Made by a program: the position numbers and the translations under genes. 64,000 nt of DNA from Stenocarpella maydis (taxonomy: Eukaryota > Ascomycota > Sordariomycetes > Diaporthales > Diaporthaceae), in the NCBI GenBank assembly GCA_002270565.1, contig NQMI01000026.1:62001-126000 (forward strand), read 5' to 3'. Positions 46,187-58,751 of the stretch are shown one piece after another. The number at the start of each line of letters is the position of its first letter. Position 1 is the first letter of the stretch. The notes under the pieces are model-generated. The model ran no database searches, was not told where the DNA came from, and saw only the letters and a program-made list of their open reading frames with translations.

Positions 46187-48092
46187 CTAGAACGCAGCGC
46201 CACCCACGCCTTCCCCGGCGATGGTGCGGAGGGAGTTCTCGCTCAGGTCGCTCTTGAGCTCGAAGCTCTTCGACTCACGCTCGAGCTTCTCCCACATGCG
46301 GAGGCTCTTGCGCAGCTTCTCGTCCTTGGCCCGGAGCTCCTCGCGGATGCGCTCCTCCTCCTCCTTGAGCCGGCGGTGGTGCGCCTCAAGGTCCTTGGTC
46401 ACGCCCGTCATCAGCGGCGCTGAGGCGGGGTCGGGCTTGCCGCCGGGGACAATGTGCGGCAGCGACGAGATGAGGTTCTGCGCGAGGGTCTGGCGCTGGC
46501 CTCCCTGTGCGGCCGGGCCGGTCGGCGGGTTGAAGGGTTTCGAGGCGACCGAAGGGGACGGCGCGGGCGTGTCTCTGGAGGAGAACGATGCGCGCGGGCC
46601 GGTGGGGATAATGCTGGGACCAGTGGGAGGGGTCGCTGGTGATGCGGCGGGCGCCGGTGCGAAGTGCTGCCGGGAAGCCGGTGTGCCCCACCCTCCTCCG
46701 CGACCGCGAGAGCTGAAGCTGTTGCCTCTCGGGGGCCCATATCCACGAGGGCCCGAGGGGGGAACAGTCGGGCTCGGAGTGTCGGCACGAGAGGAATACG
46801 ACGGGGCCGGCGTAGATCTCAAGGTAGCAGGCGTCGCATGCGGCGTACTGAAATTCCTGGTGGCGCTGGGACCAGTAGGAGGGGCCCTCAGGGCTGCTGG
46901 ACCACGAGGCGGCGACTTGGCGCGCTGTGGTGACTTGAGGGGCGTCTGAGAGGGCTCGGCCGCTGCTCTGGGCGTTGATGTCCGACCAGGCACAGGGATA
47001 GAGTTGGCGCCGCTCAGGCCAGCTGGAGACCGTGAAACAGGCGAGCGTTGTCGAGAACGGACGTCAAGGCCGCGAGACGCTGGCCGGGGCGACGAGATGC
47101 GCGAACGTGAGTTGGAGCGCGATGTGATGGCGGAAGGGATGACGACCTCTCGCTCTCTGACCGGTGAGCGCTGCCTGTAGCTCAAGCTCGGGCCGTACCG
47201 GTCATCGCGACGGTCTGGACGGTCTGGGGAACGCGATCGGGGTCGGTATGATCTGTCGCCACGAGGTCCAGCCGGAGGGGAGCGCCTGAAAGGAGACCTG
47301 GGCCGGTCGCGGCGGTCGCGGTCAAATGGTGATCGTGACCTTCGTCTGTAAGAAGGCCGCCAGTGTGAGTAAATTTCGTAGTCCCGGCCGTCGTAGCGGT
47401 CATGGTATGGGCCACGGTACCCCCTTCGCCGTGTCATGATGTATGTCGTCGGGGTTGGTGATAAGGTGCGAAAGCGGACGGAGGGAGGGGAGGGGGCAGG
47501 CAGATGGCGGTCCTCACCTAATGTCTCTGTTGTCAAAGTCACGTCGTGGGGACCGCGCTCGGTCTGGAAACCTGTCATCCCGCCTGGGTGCAGGCGAGTA
47601 GCGTGGTGGAGACCGTCGGGGGCTCCTTCGAGGTGAAGGGCGCCTGACCGGACTCCTGACCCGACCGCGACTGCTGTCCCGTCGTCGCCAACTCTCACCA
47701 CCGCCAACTGCGTCACGGCCTCGGTCAGGCCCCCTATATCGATCTGCACTTCTGGAACGGCGCCGCGGGGACCTGCCTGGAACATAGCTATCGCTTGTGA
47801 TCGGGGGTGGTGTTCTCTGTCGATGGTCTCTGTCCCTGTCCCTGTCCCTGTCCCTGTCTCTGTCCCTGTCCCTATCCCTGTCCCTATCCCTATCCCTATC
47901 TCTGTCTCTGTCTCTGTCCCTGTCTCTATCTCTCAATGGACTCCGGCCTCTGCGCGGTGATCGGTCTCTGGTGTTGCTGCTGCCGCTGTTAAAGGGCCTG
48001 TATGATTCCCCAGCTCCGTACCGGACCACCTCTCCATCATCATATCTGGGCGAAATCAGATCAGTCTCACGAGGAGTAGGGGGCGTCGCCAT
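46187..48092 (-). CDS. Arginine/serine-rich protein with RD-dipeptide tract
   Basis: Exon 1 48092-47518, intron 47517-47424 (GTGAGG donor, GCGAAG acceptor), exon 2 47423-46187 (TAG); about 603 aa. Start taken at [11 protein letters not shown]; the frame is open upstream to an ATG at 48533, so a longer N-terminus with ESINFITERRR is possible. A long alternating Arg-Asp tract (about residues 60-95), then many RSP/RSRSP motifs, Pro/Gly-rich low complexity (PPTGPS repeats), and a conserved C-terminal coiled coil ([40 protein letters not shown]). The RS/RD composition is that of spliceosome-associated serine/arginine repetitive matrix proteins; a nuclear mRNA-processing role is inferred, not shown. 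No RNA-binding domain is visible. The RD tract is encoded by a hexanucleotide microsatellite (47828-47935), which can change length. Confidence 0.7.
47828..47935. repeat. Coding hexanucleotide microsatellite (RD repeat)
   Basis: TGTCCC/TGTCTC/TATCCC hexamers on the plus strand, coding (Arg-Asp)n on the minus strand inside the RS-rich gene. Units differ only at synonymous Asp/Arg positions, so the dipeptide is conserved while the DNA is not perfect. Confidence 0.9.
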
Positions 48093-49776
48093 GTAAAGGC
48101 AAAACAATGGGGTCGATGGCGCGAACATAGGAGTGTGAAGAGGACTTGGTGACCTCCAGATACGAGTGCCGGCCGGGGTATGAGTTGGCAGCTGAGGACT
48201 GAGGCCGGGAGGATCCCGAACCAGAGGGTCGTCAGTCGCCCCCGGTTCTGATGATTCGCGTCTTCTCTCAGTGATAAAATTGATAGACTCTTCATACTGC
48301 CCTTCCTCGTAGCCCTCCAAATCTATGTCCGGGTTGGCGGTTGGAGGGTCGAGGGCCGCGACCAGCAGAGTCATCGGCAAGGAGTCGTTGCTGAAAGGAA
48401 GGTGGAGCTGAGGCAGAGGCTGAGGAAGAGGCAGATGCCGAGGCCAAAGCTGAAGTGAAGAGGAGGGGGGGGATGAAGGATTGAGAAGGTAGCTGATGTG
48501 CATACGCTCACGCATGGTCTGGTTGGAAGACATTTCTGCGATAGTTTTCTCGTCGACGATGTCCTTCATAGGGAGGATGAGGATGTGATGTGTATGACTC
48601 CTGATGCCACTTGGTAAAAGAAAAAGAAAAGATTCGAGACTACCTCGACTCCAGTATCCTCGTAGTCTTATGTCCGCAAAGCGTATTTCTCCCAATTTTT
48701 CCATTGCCGGCGAAACTGTCTATTCCACTAGGAAATTTTGCATTGTACCATCCCATCCCAGCTTTTTGAGAGACGGCCTTATTGTCCGTCACGAGACAAT
48801 ATAGGCCACGAGTGCCTTTTAGCCCATGGGCTGTGGTATAGCAGAGACAGTGAAAGCGGGTGAAAATAAATAAACAGTAAATTAGGAATTCAAACAACAA
48901 CAGCACTTTTACTAACCTTCTGCTTGGTGCTGGCCGGTCGCGATCCATAGTGGCCCCGTAGCTTCTCGCAGTCCCCCAAGCGTTTGTGTCAGGTGAGCCC
49001 AACACAGGCTTCGGTCACGCCAGCGAACCGGTCAGAGCATGCACGGTAAAGCACAGGAGGCGATGAGCTCCAGCCTGGTAGGTCTCAGGTGTGATGAGCG
49101 AGTACTGGCAGGGCGCGTGAGGCGTCACGTTGGATGAGGTGAATCTTGGGCGGTTCTGTTCTTCCTGCTAGACTGAGCGACGATGGGTGGTAGTCAGTCA
49201 GGCTAGGTAGCCTAGCGCTTGTCATGAAATTTGGCCCCTGTCGGTAAGCATGTTGAGTGGCTTATCTTATCGATAACATCTTCTTCGATAAGCACCTCAC
49301 TTAAACGTCCTATTGTACGGAGTACACTTTTAGGGGGTAAAGCGATCTGGCTGCAGTTCCTGCAATATCTCTTTTGTCCATACAAGTTTCGGTATACTTC
49401 AAGTAGGTCTAGGAAAAGCCAAGAAATCTTTTTCACTGGACCGAACGTGAGCCCAGAAGTAATTTATTGCAGTTCTCACACAACCGTCCAAATTACAGTA
49501 CCACCAAACTGCGCAGCCGAGAATCTCGTGGGCTTGTCTGCCAGAGGCCCCGACTCAACGGTATCTCTACTAATCCGAAAGTTCCCACACATCCCGTCCA
49601 TCATCCAGCAGGTCATCCGAATCCTCGATTATCCCCGTCTCTCTACCCTTTCCCCTTCCCTTTCTCCTCCCATTGCCCAACTGACTCTGCCGTTGCGTTT
49701 GCGCCTGCGGTTGCGCCTGCCGCGGTGGCTGCCACCGGCCACGCCCAGTGGGTACCAGAGGACCACCGCCAGCCTT
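48093..49776. other. Intergenic upstream of the RS-rich gene
   Basis: May hold up to 147 additional codons (to ATG 48533) of the RS-rich protein, then its promoter. TTATCGATAA is at 49267-49276 and CGATAAGC at 49286-49293, the same boxes as upstream of UTP7 and BRX1. The right part is the HDA1 3' region. No other gene seen. Confidence 0.45.
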
Positions 49777-52284
49777 CTAAGCCAGCTTGTTGATCTCATC
49801 CTCCGTGCTGTCCCCAAGGGCCCCGATCCGCGGCAACTCGTAGCTTCGGGTCGCGACCCACTCTTGCACCTCTTTTGCGTGCTCCTTCATCATGCCGGGA
49901 AGCGAGTCCGCTGGGCTGTGGAGCACATTGCCGAAGCGCTTCTTCCTAACCTTGCCCTGCATCTTGGGGTCCGTCCAGATCGAGTGATTCTTTGTCACGT
50001 AAACTCTCGAGTTCTCTTTGTACCATGCTGACAGGCGCTCGTCCGTGTCAGAACGGATCGGTCGCAGCGAGCCGGTGACGAAATTGACAACACCGGTGAC
50101 CTTCATCTTGCAGTCTGTGGTTCCATTCTAGTTAGTCTGACTACTGCTGGGAAGTGTGAACCTTGTAGGGGCTGTTCGTCTATCGCCGTACTTACCCCTA
50201 TTTAAAAGGAGCATCTTAACCCCAAGATAAGCATGACCGACCCCCATGATGAATACTTCGTCTGCGTTCTCGTACAGCTGTATGTAGTTGTCCCAGAGGT
50301 AGCAGATCAACTCCTGGATCTCGGCCTCTAGCTGCTTCTCCTCGAACTCAGGCGTATAAGGCATGTTGCCCTTGGACTGCGTCAGTGTCATCCATGATTA
50401 GACGCCCGGGTGGAACACTCGTACCGAAGGATTGCGAGGAACGTTGATGTCCATGATGCCGAACTTCTTCGACACTGCCCAGTCGACATATTGCGTGACC
50501 CCGTCGGCCTATGATTTCTCGGGGTCAGTACATGGCAGCAGGGTAATATTGTGCCTCGTGGCCAACCACTTACCATCCAAGCATTCCCAGGCTCCAGTAT
50601 CTGTTCCAGGGGATCAGGTTGAGCCATAATCTGAGGCCTGCGGCAATTAACACTCAGTCACAATGATCTTGGGGGTACGAAGACAGCCTTACGGGTCGTG
50701 GATGATGACCAGGATGTGCCTGGCCATGTCGATATCCGGAGTTACCAACACCTGGTTCTCATATGCCCTGAACAGAGCGTCCCGCTGGATATATAGCGGG
50801 CACATTCCGTAATGCTGAGAAAAGTTCTGGCGCTGGTATCCCCTGATGACTTCGTTCAGTCTCTTCCCGTCATTGTGCACGATCTCGGGAACGTTCATGA
50901 TGCCGCGGCGCATGCACTCCCAGTACGGAGCCTGGTACGCCTGGACATACGACAAGACCTTTGCAGCCTCCTTGCTGATCTTGGGGAGGCGGATTCTTGG
51001 CGGCGGTTCTCCCATCAGGGTCCTCGCCACTGCCAGGGCAGAGTTGGATATGGCTGGCAGGTTGTAGCCACCCTCGAGGCATACAGCCAATTTCCCGCTG
51101 GCGAGAGACATGAGCATGTGTGTCATATGAGCGTAGCATTGGGGCGTGACGAAGCACCCGCCCAACTCGTCGCCGTCTGCGGCGTCGAAACCTGCGGAGA
51201 TGATGACCAGGTCGGGGTCGAACTCCTGTGCAATAGGCATGACGATCTTCTGGAAGGCTGCTAGGTACTCGCCATCGCCCATGCCCTGGTCATGCCATCC
51301 GATGTTGACATTCTTCCCTATGCCTGCATCTGCACCGCACTTGTCTAGCCCGCCATCGGCAATATTTTCGTTGTCTGGAGCTCCAGGGTAGAAATTGCCG
51401 TTCTGATAGACATGTAGGGATATGTACAGGACGTTTGGGTTGTCGTAGAAGATGTTCTGAATGCCGTTGCCGTGGTGGACATCCCAATCAAGGATCAGGA
51501 TCTTGCGGCAGATGTCTGGGTACTCAATCTGGCAGCACCGTGCAGCAATGGGCACGTTGTTGAACATGCAGAATCCCATGGGCATGTCGTACTCTGCGTG
51601 ATGTCCAGGTGGGCGAATAATCGCGAAGGCATTCTTGACCAGGCCAGAAACCACACTCTTGCATGTCTCAATGGCACCACCGGCAGCGATGAGGGAGGCC
51701 TCAAATGTCATACTGCCGACGTAGATAGACTCCCTTCCAAGGTCCATCAACTTGGTAATTTGCCGGAGTTCCTCTGTCGACTTGCGAGACAAGTCGCGAA
51801 CCCAGGCATAGTGCTGTGGGAGGTGGACACTGCATATCTCTGACTCCTGGGCCTCTCGAGCTGCGATCCTCCACATGTACTTTGTTGGGTTCGTTCGCAT
51901 GGCTTCGATATAGTCAGAGTCGCTCCCCACGAAGACCAGCCCTGCCTTCTTAAACTTCATCATGATCGCCTCGATGCGGCCGGGGTCCTCGGGATGGTGC
52001 GGTTTGGGGCCGAAGTCCGCATTTGCATGCAGCTTCATCCTGTCGTCGTAGCAGCATCCTGTGGGTAGTTGCCGCCGCTCCGAGCCAGTGAGCTCCGCGT
52101 CTCTTGGGTCCAGCGGCGTATCCGGCTCTGCCTCTTCATCGATCTCGTCTGGCGTGGTGCTGTTCTGGAAGCCAGCAGAAGGGTTGCCAAAGTCTTCAAA
52201 GACGAAGGTGGTGGGATCATCCTGGTTGTCAACCTCCATAACAACGTCATTGTCCACTTCCTCCATCGTGGTCGTCAGGACCAT
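49777..52284 (-). CDS. HDA1: Class II histone deacetylase Hda1/Clr3
   Basis: Five exons: 52284-50693, 50637-50574, 50508-50425, 50376-50196, 50114-49777 (TAG); 752 aa, all phases consistent. HDA1 removes acetyl groups from histone lysines in the nucleus and represses transcription, often of secondary-metabolite clusters in fungi. The HDAC domain (about 70-400) has GCCYDDRMKLHANAD, RPPGHHAEYDMPMGFCMFNN, ILDWDVHHGNGIQ, LHVYQNGNFYPG, SAGFDAADGDELGGC and CLEGGYNL. The active-site His pair, Asp-x-His zinc ligands and the distal Asp are present. The C-terminal third is the Arb2-like domain (ADGVTQYVDWAV, FIMGVGHAYLGVKMLLLNR, VTGVVNFVTGSLRPIRSD). The last intron needs the acceptor at 50115 (CCACAG) to keep frame. 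An alternative 5' exon cannot be ruled out. Confidence 0.96.
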
Positions 52285-53492
52285 TGTCCAGGGACGTGGC
52301 CCCAAACGACCACCTGCCTATCAACTGTTCCAGTGCTTGACTGCAACTCCAATGCTGATTGAGAGGTAACCTGGGTGGTGTCAGCGGGTTGCGGCTGAGA
52401 CATGCAAGAAAGATGCCGTGAGATGCAACAAGATGTTTTGGTTCTTTTTGCGTATTCACTTAATCGAGAGCGGGTTTCTGTCTTCGACCTGAACTCCAAA
52501 AAAGGCAAATAACAAAGCACCCACAGACACTGGAGAAATGCTCGATTTCCTCTCATTTGCCATGGAGAGAGGCGTGGTGGGCTTTGGCCTCACCGGTCCC
52601 CCGGGCACGGCGCATGATCGCTTGATCAATACACTGGAGCACGACGCCTATACCCTGGCCCGTCTCCAAATCTACGAGACTGCTCTGCGCCCGCTTGAGA
52701 CGTCGAGAGGCTTGGGACCTTCGATCTGAATTGGGAACAGAGAAAACCAGCTTACAGAGCAGTGTGGTGTTGTTTAGCAAAGGCGTCCTGCAACAGGTAT
52801 GAGGCTGCTCGAGGAAGGCGCAGGGCTATGCACTTGGTAGGGTGGTTGCGCGTCCCCGACTGGCGCCCCGAGCGAGGGGCTGAAACAGATGCTGTCTTTG
52901 TAGGAGCGGTTTCCAGAAGCGTATTATGCCGTTGCAGGCCAGTTGTATGCCTCAGAGGGGCGCTGCACGTTGTGGTGGTCAATGTAAGTAGTGGTGGTTG
53001 TGAGGGATAAGGATGAGTTTCCCGACTTGTGACGCGGCTGGTCGCAGTCCCAAAGCAGGCTTGGCCAACCCACGCTAGGGCCATACATAACACCACTGAG
53101 CCCAGAGTAGGACTCGACTGCCCTGCTCACCCCGTATTATGAAAGACATTGGATGCAACCGCCATTTTTGAGTATATATCCCTTAGTAGGAGTCCATATG
53201 ATAAATTATGCTCACTTTTCAGTGAACGAAAAGTTATTCTCCCGCCCAGACCACCCGTGTAATCTGACTGCCTCCACTGCTCCCAGCGGACCCCTAGCCG
53301 GGTCCCAAAGGAGTTATAGGAGTAACAATACATCTAGGCAACAAAAAAAAACTCTAGACAGTGCAAGAGAGTGTGCGGGAAAACATTATTGGTTATATAT
53401 TCTGCCTTGGTGTCAGGCCCAGCGATGCTGTCTTGCCCTTTCCCACTCATCCTCTCCAGGCGCCACCACTCAGAGCAGTGATTCAACGCCGT
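52285..53492. other. Intergenic upstream of HDA1
   Basis: HDA1 5' region on the left and F-box gene 3' region on the right. It includes one small plus-strand ORF (52538-52729, listed separately). No other feature. Confidence 0.5.
52538..52729 (+). CDS. Possible small ORF, divergent from HDA1
   Basis: Sixty-three codons from an ATG in a good context (GAAATG) to TGA. Wobble positions favour C/G (CTC GAT TTC, GGC, CTG GAG CAC GAC GCC), and the peptide is protein-like: FGLTGPPGTAHDRLINTLEH then LARLQIYETALRPLETSRG. No family recognised. It starts 254 bases from the HDA1 start and would share its promoter. It could be a genuine small gene, one exon of a longer gene, or a non-coding transcript. 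Confidence 0.3.
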   Translation: MLDFLSFAMERGVVGFGLTGPPGTAHDRLINTLEHDAYTLARLQIYETALRPLETSRGLGPSI

Positions 53493-54829
53493 CTACGGTT
53501 CCAACCGACCTCTGTTCATCACGACGCGGAACTCAAGGTCCGGCTCCTCCCGAATAGGCCAGCGAAGTGCCCGCTGGCCCTTCTCGGAGTGTATCCCGCG
53601 AATCTCCTCATCGTACAAGTCAAAGTCCAGGATTCCCCCGCTATTCCCATCCTTCATGGTTTCGAAGGCAGCGTGGCACGGCGTCGACTGCCCAGACCTA
53701 GTTGCAGACCGCTCTTCCTTCACAGCAGAAAGTGCGTGACCTAGGCTCTGACGGTCGGAGAGAATGCCTGGATGCGCGAGGTGAACCTCTCGGATCAGCC
53801 TCTCCTTTGTGTATGTAGATTTATTGGCAGCGAAATCCAGGATCTCAGCAGGCGGCAGCTTGAGGAACGTGTCCACGATTGCGGAGTTGACATTGGTGTC
53901 GGAGTCCACAAAGGTCGAATCGTGCCAGCTGAACGCGGCCCGCATGAAGCTCACCCTGGACGTGCCGAAGCCGATGTGCTCTGCCTCCTCCCTCGAGATG
54001 GACCAGTCCTGGATTTGAATGAGTGAATCGTCTCCGGAGTAAAGAAGGGAAACAGACGACCTACCATGTGTTTCAGAACTGTCTCTACAGACGGGCATAT
54101 TTCCGATCTGGTCATGCATTGCGCCGTCTCCCATAGATCATCCAACTCGTGAAGCTCATAGTCCGACAACAGACGGAGCCGCTTGCACCGGATGTCTGTA
54201 GAACCACGCTGGGGCACGAAGTTGTTGGGCCGTGGGAGATCACCATGGAAGAATTGGGCGTACGACATCCAGCGGTACAGCGCGGCTCGGAGCCTCTCCA
54301 ATTCGTGGGACTGTAGCTCTCGACAGTCCGACGCCGGATGGAACCGGTAGCGAGGGAATAGCTGCTCCCATGCCTTGACGGTCTTGTACAGGCGGAGAAG
54401 ACGCCCAAAATGCTCCTCGTTGAGCAGGGCAGGCGGAAGCAAGGCATGGCCCTCGTCCCCTTCCTGGGGGATTTCGCCCTCGCAGATCAGTTTGTTCTTG
54501 TGGTATAACCTTCGGCGCAAGCAAGGGCCTAGAGGCACATCAATGTCCTCAGGCTTGAATGTAATGATTTGAAGGGCCTCATCGAATGGGCTCATCTCCG
54601 CCTCCAATATAGATAAGAGAATGTGTCCTCGGCTGGCATCATAGATCTCCTTGAATCTCTTGTTTGCTCGGATTAGGCTCGACACACTGTGGAGATCCAG
54701 AAGCTCAATTATCTTTATGATGAGCTCCACTGGTATCCCCAGGACGCCTGGACTGGACCGATCTACACGACAAGAGGCTGGCTGCGCTAAGCCCCCCAGA
54801 TGGCCGACGAGAATATCAACAGCCGCCAT
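53493..54829 (-). CDS. F-box domain protein
   Basis: Exon 1 54829-54065, intron 54064-54009 (GTAGGT donor, ATCCAG acceptor, 56 nt), exon 2 54008-53493 (TAG); 426 aa. The F-box lies at about 30-70 (LGIPVELIIKIIELLDLHSVSSLIRANKRFKEIYD), the Skp1-binding module of SCF ubiquitin ligases. The remainder has no WD or LRR repeats but the helical pattern of the large fungal 'F-box domain containing' family (HELERLRAALYRWMSYAQFFHG; SREEAEHIGFGTSRVSFMRAA). Its substrate is unknown. The family expands strongly in fungi and many members evolve quickly. The intron position is phase 0 and its removal joins ETVLKHM to DWSISREEAE. Confidence 0.85.
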
Positions 54830-55853
54830 AGCGATGCCGACCGTGAGCAGCCCTTTGATTCCTTGTCAGTCTTATCACCACGCGCTCTGGGAGGGACGAA
54901 CAATACAAGGCAACCTTTCCTGCCAAGTTCAATAACTTACAGCGTCTTCTTTACAAAAGGAAATCCACGACACAAGCCTGCCTTGACCACGGGTTGTTTG
55001 GAAATTATAATGAATCCAAAATGTCCCAGTAGACAAGGACGCGGTCACAATATGCCTTCACAGGCAACTGACCCCGACGTTGGGGCTATCAAAAAGGGCG
55101 TTTGAACTTCCAGTCATCTTTTCTGCAGAGTGTATCATCCTCGTGGTGAGCACACAGAGATGTACGTTGAGCTCAGCAACCGATGAAGTTGAGACGGAAC
55201 AACAAGTGTTGTTGTGCAGACCACAAACCTGGAGCTGGTCTTCCTACACTAGGCCACTGCAGCTAGGCTAGCAGCAGGGTTTAGCCCCCTGCCCCCAGGT
55301 GAGGCTCTCATTGGCCCTGCATGATGACATAGTCTACTGTGCCAGAGCAACCGCACCACTGCAAGCTGCTCCCCAGGTATGTACCTGGCCTGGCACTTGG
55401 GTCTGCAGGTATCAAGCCTTGTGGACCCATCCCTTTCACATGCAGGTCGCGTGCCCCGAACGAGAGCAGAGCAACGCCAGTGCAGGCACTTCAACGTGGA
55501 TATCGATTACAAAGAGAAATGTACAAAAGCTCAAAGGTTTGTAGTATCAAATAAGGTCATTGTTGATAGCAACCAGAGTGTCTACCATGACTAGACCGTC
55601 CTTCTTTTGGATTTGCACCATGGGTGTGGTCGTCCAGTGTCACCTTTTGAATGAATTTGGACTTAGCGGTACACGTCGTTTTGAGACTGTAGAGGCCCCT
55701 CTCCGAACAACCGCTGGAATTCCCAGCGGTTGCTCTGGGCAGTGCACTGAATGAACGAACCACTCTATCAGGGTATAGAAAATACGCCCTTTTGTTTTCC
55801 AGGTCCCAACGCCAACGCCAGGGGATGGGGGGGGGGGGCCGCTCCTACGAGCT
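54830..55853. other. Intergenic between F-box and BRX1 genes
   Basis: F-box 5' region on the left, BRX1 3' region on the right. A ten-base G-run near 55829-55838. Frames here are short and unsupported. Confidence 0.5.
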
Positions 55854-56957
55854 CTAAGAAAAGACGGCTTTGGTCGACAATGCATCTGTCCTTTTGTTCC
55901 TACTGTCCGTCCTCAGGCCGAGCTGGGCCTTCCTGCCCATGCTCTCCGTGGCCTGTTCCGCCCTGACGTTCCGCCGCCCGGCCTTCCTCCTCCTCAGCTC
56001 TGAGCGTACCTGGTTCGGCGATACGAACTGCTTGTTCTCGTAGATGATGGGGCCCCCGAACGAGCCCTCCTGTATGATGATGGGCGTGCAGACGAATCGG
56101 GGCCCGATCTCCACCAGCTTGATGTCGGTGTCCTTGCTCCGCCCGCCGGACGCCTTCTTCTTCGCCGCCTTGTCGGCCTCCTCGTCGTCCTCGCCGCCGT
56201 CGGCCTTGCCGCCTGTCGTCTCCTCCACCTCGTTGATCTGGTAGTTGCGCACCCAGATCTTGCCGTCCGCCACCGTGAAGCCCATGACGTGGTCGATGAA
56301 GGGCTTTGATTTCCTGGCGCCCTGCGGCACGCCGAAGATGTGTGTGAAGAGCTCCTTGATCACCAGCAGGTGCGGGTCCTTCTCGAATGCGGCGTCAAAC
56401 GACAAGACCGGCCGTGAGCCCTTGAGGCAGTTTCCTGTGAAATGTAGCTCCTCCATCGTGTGCACTGGGTTCCCTCATGTCAGCGTGTGGTCTAGTCCAA
56501 GCCCCATCCCCCGTCCCTTCACGTGGTTCGCCTTACTGTTCTGGACGTGCATCTTGACGGTCGGGCCGTTGGGCACCTTGCTCGCCCACAGGTACAAGTC
56601 CTGTCCCTTGCGCGCCTCGAAAAAAAGGACGTTGTTGCAGTTGTACAGTTCCGCCAGCTCGTTGAGTTGATACAGCTTGGATTTCGAATCGAACTTGGCG
56701 TCTTTGCGCGCGTGGGGCATCATGGCCGCGAGGTCATTGAGCAGGTGTCGATGTCTGTGGACATTGGTTCGCTTGATTAGTTCGCTGAAATGTTGGAAGG
56801 CTGTATATCTTGGGGGTGCATTGCCGTCTGACCTGTAGGTGACGCCTCTTGATGAGAGCGCCAGGACTCTCTGCTTATTCTTCCTTGGGCCATGGCTCGA
56901 GGACTCATCATCCTTGGGGCCAGTGGGTTTTGAGAGGGACTTGTATACTGTCGCCAT
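55854..56957 (-). CDS. BRX1: BRX1, Brix-domain ribosome biogenesis protein
   Basis: Exons 56957-56833, 56754-56537, 56464-55854 (TAG); 317 aa (yeast 291). Brx1 acts with Ebp2 in nucleolar assembly of the 60S precursor and 27S pre-rRNA processing. The start MATVYKSLSKP matches homologues. Splicing joins LSSRGVTYR to HRHLLNDLAAMMPHARKD, and VQN to MHTMEELHFTGNCLKGSRP. The Brix core continues KLYQLNELAELYNCNNVLFF, PFIDHVMGFTVADGKIWVRNY, IGPRFVCTPIIIQEGSFGGP and YENKQFVSPNQVRS. A lysine/glutamate low-complexity insert (about 210-235) is larger than in yeast. The first donor is GTCAGA, a weaker form. The TTATCGATAA box at 57071 lies 114 bases upstream. Confidence 0.96.
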
Positions 56958-57794
56958 CTTCTCGTATGGATCAAAGCCGCGCTGGAGATTCAAGTTCAAG
57001 CCGACGAGGTTGAAGTTATACCGGACTTACGATGCCCAGTCGCATTTCGATTAAATTTCTGGCACACTTCTTATCGATAAACAGGGATGGCCCGGCCAAG
57101 AGCCGGGACCTTGCTTTTTCGACTTGTCCGTTCTAGCGCGGGGGAAACTCATGTCCGGACCCACCATGGCGGGCAACTTCGATGTCGCAACTTGCGGTGG
57201 GCTGGAGAGGTGGGCCACACCTCAGCCAAACGGGCGTGTTTCGTGGACCTGATCGTCCCAACATTGTCGAAACCATCGGGGTGTCCGTGACCAAGGCGGA
57301 ACTGCGTCTTTCTCGCTCTCTCTGCACGTGTCGGCGTTCTCAGGTCGCTGAAGGGAGGCCATCCTCGGGATACTCGCCTATTAGCTGGGCAGCCTAGGTG
57401 GTCTGGAGCCGCCTGTCGAGTCGAGCAGCAACAAAGGACACGAGTACCCGGGGGGCCTTGGAAGTGTCGGTGTTGTCTTAGTATCATTACATGAGTTTCT
57501 CATTCACCTCGACATATGTCAGACTACAGCGGCGAACTCGCAGCCCGCATACAAGAGGCACAAAAGTTACAGAGAGAAAACAGCAGTTAAACGAGAATCA
57601 TGACTCCCTGATTAAAAAAAAAAAAATCGTCAAAACCCGCATTGAGAACCACAGATCCGTATTCCCATCATCACACCGTTGCATGAGTGGCTCACTGCTC
57701 TTGCCGACATGATTCCCATAGAATATGTGACGCCATGTATCATCAGTTCGTTTCCATGAGCTAGTTCCGTGAGGGCTCCCCCGATACTGGTAGC
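56958..57794. other. BRX1 promoter and Rab11 3' region
   Basis: Contains TTATCGATAA (57071-57080), an A-run near 57616-57626, and no supported gene. Confidence 0.5.
57071..57080. promoter_or_regulatory. TTATCGATAA palindrome upstream of BRX1
   Basis: Ten-base palindrome 114 bases before the BRX1 ATG. The same core recurs upstream of the RS-rich gene (49267) and, as GCGATAAGC, in the UTP7-TSR1 promoter. Confidence 0.5.

Positions 57795-58751
<957 letters not shown>

Noticed and set aside
47797..48096. Plus-strand frame of Ser-Leu repeats
   Set aside because: Antisense of the RD microsatellite in the RS-rich gene.
49231..50031. Plus-strand frame of 266 codons
   Set aside because: Its right half is antisense to the last HDA1 exon, and the left half has no family resemblance.
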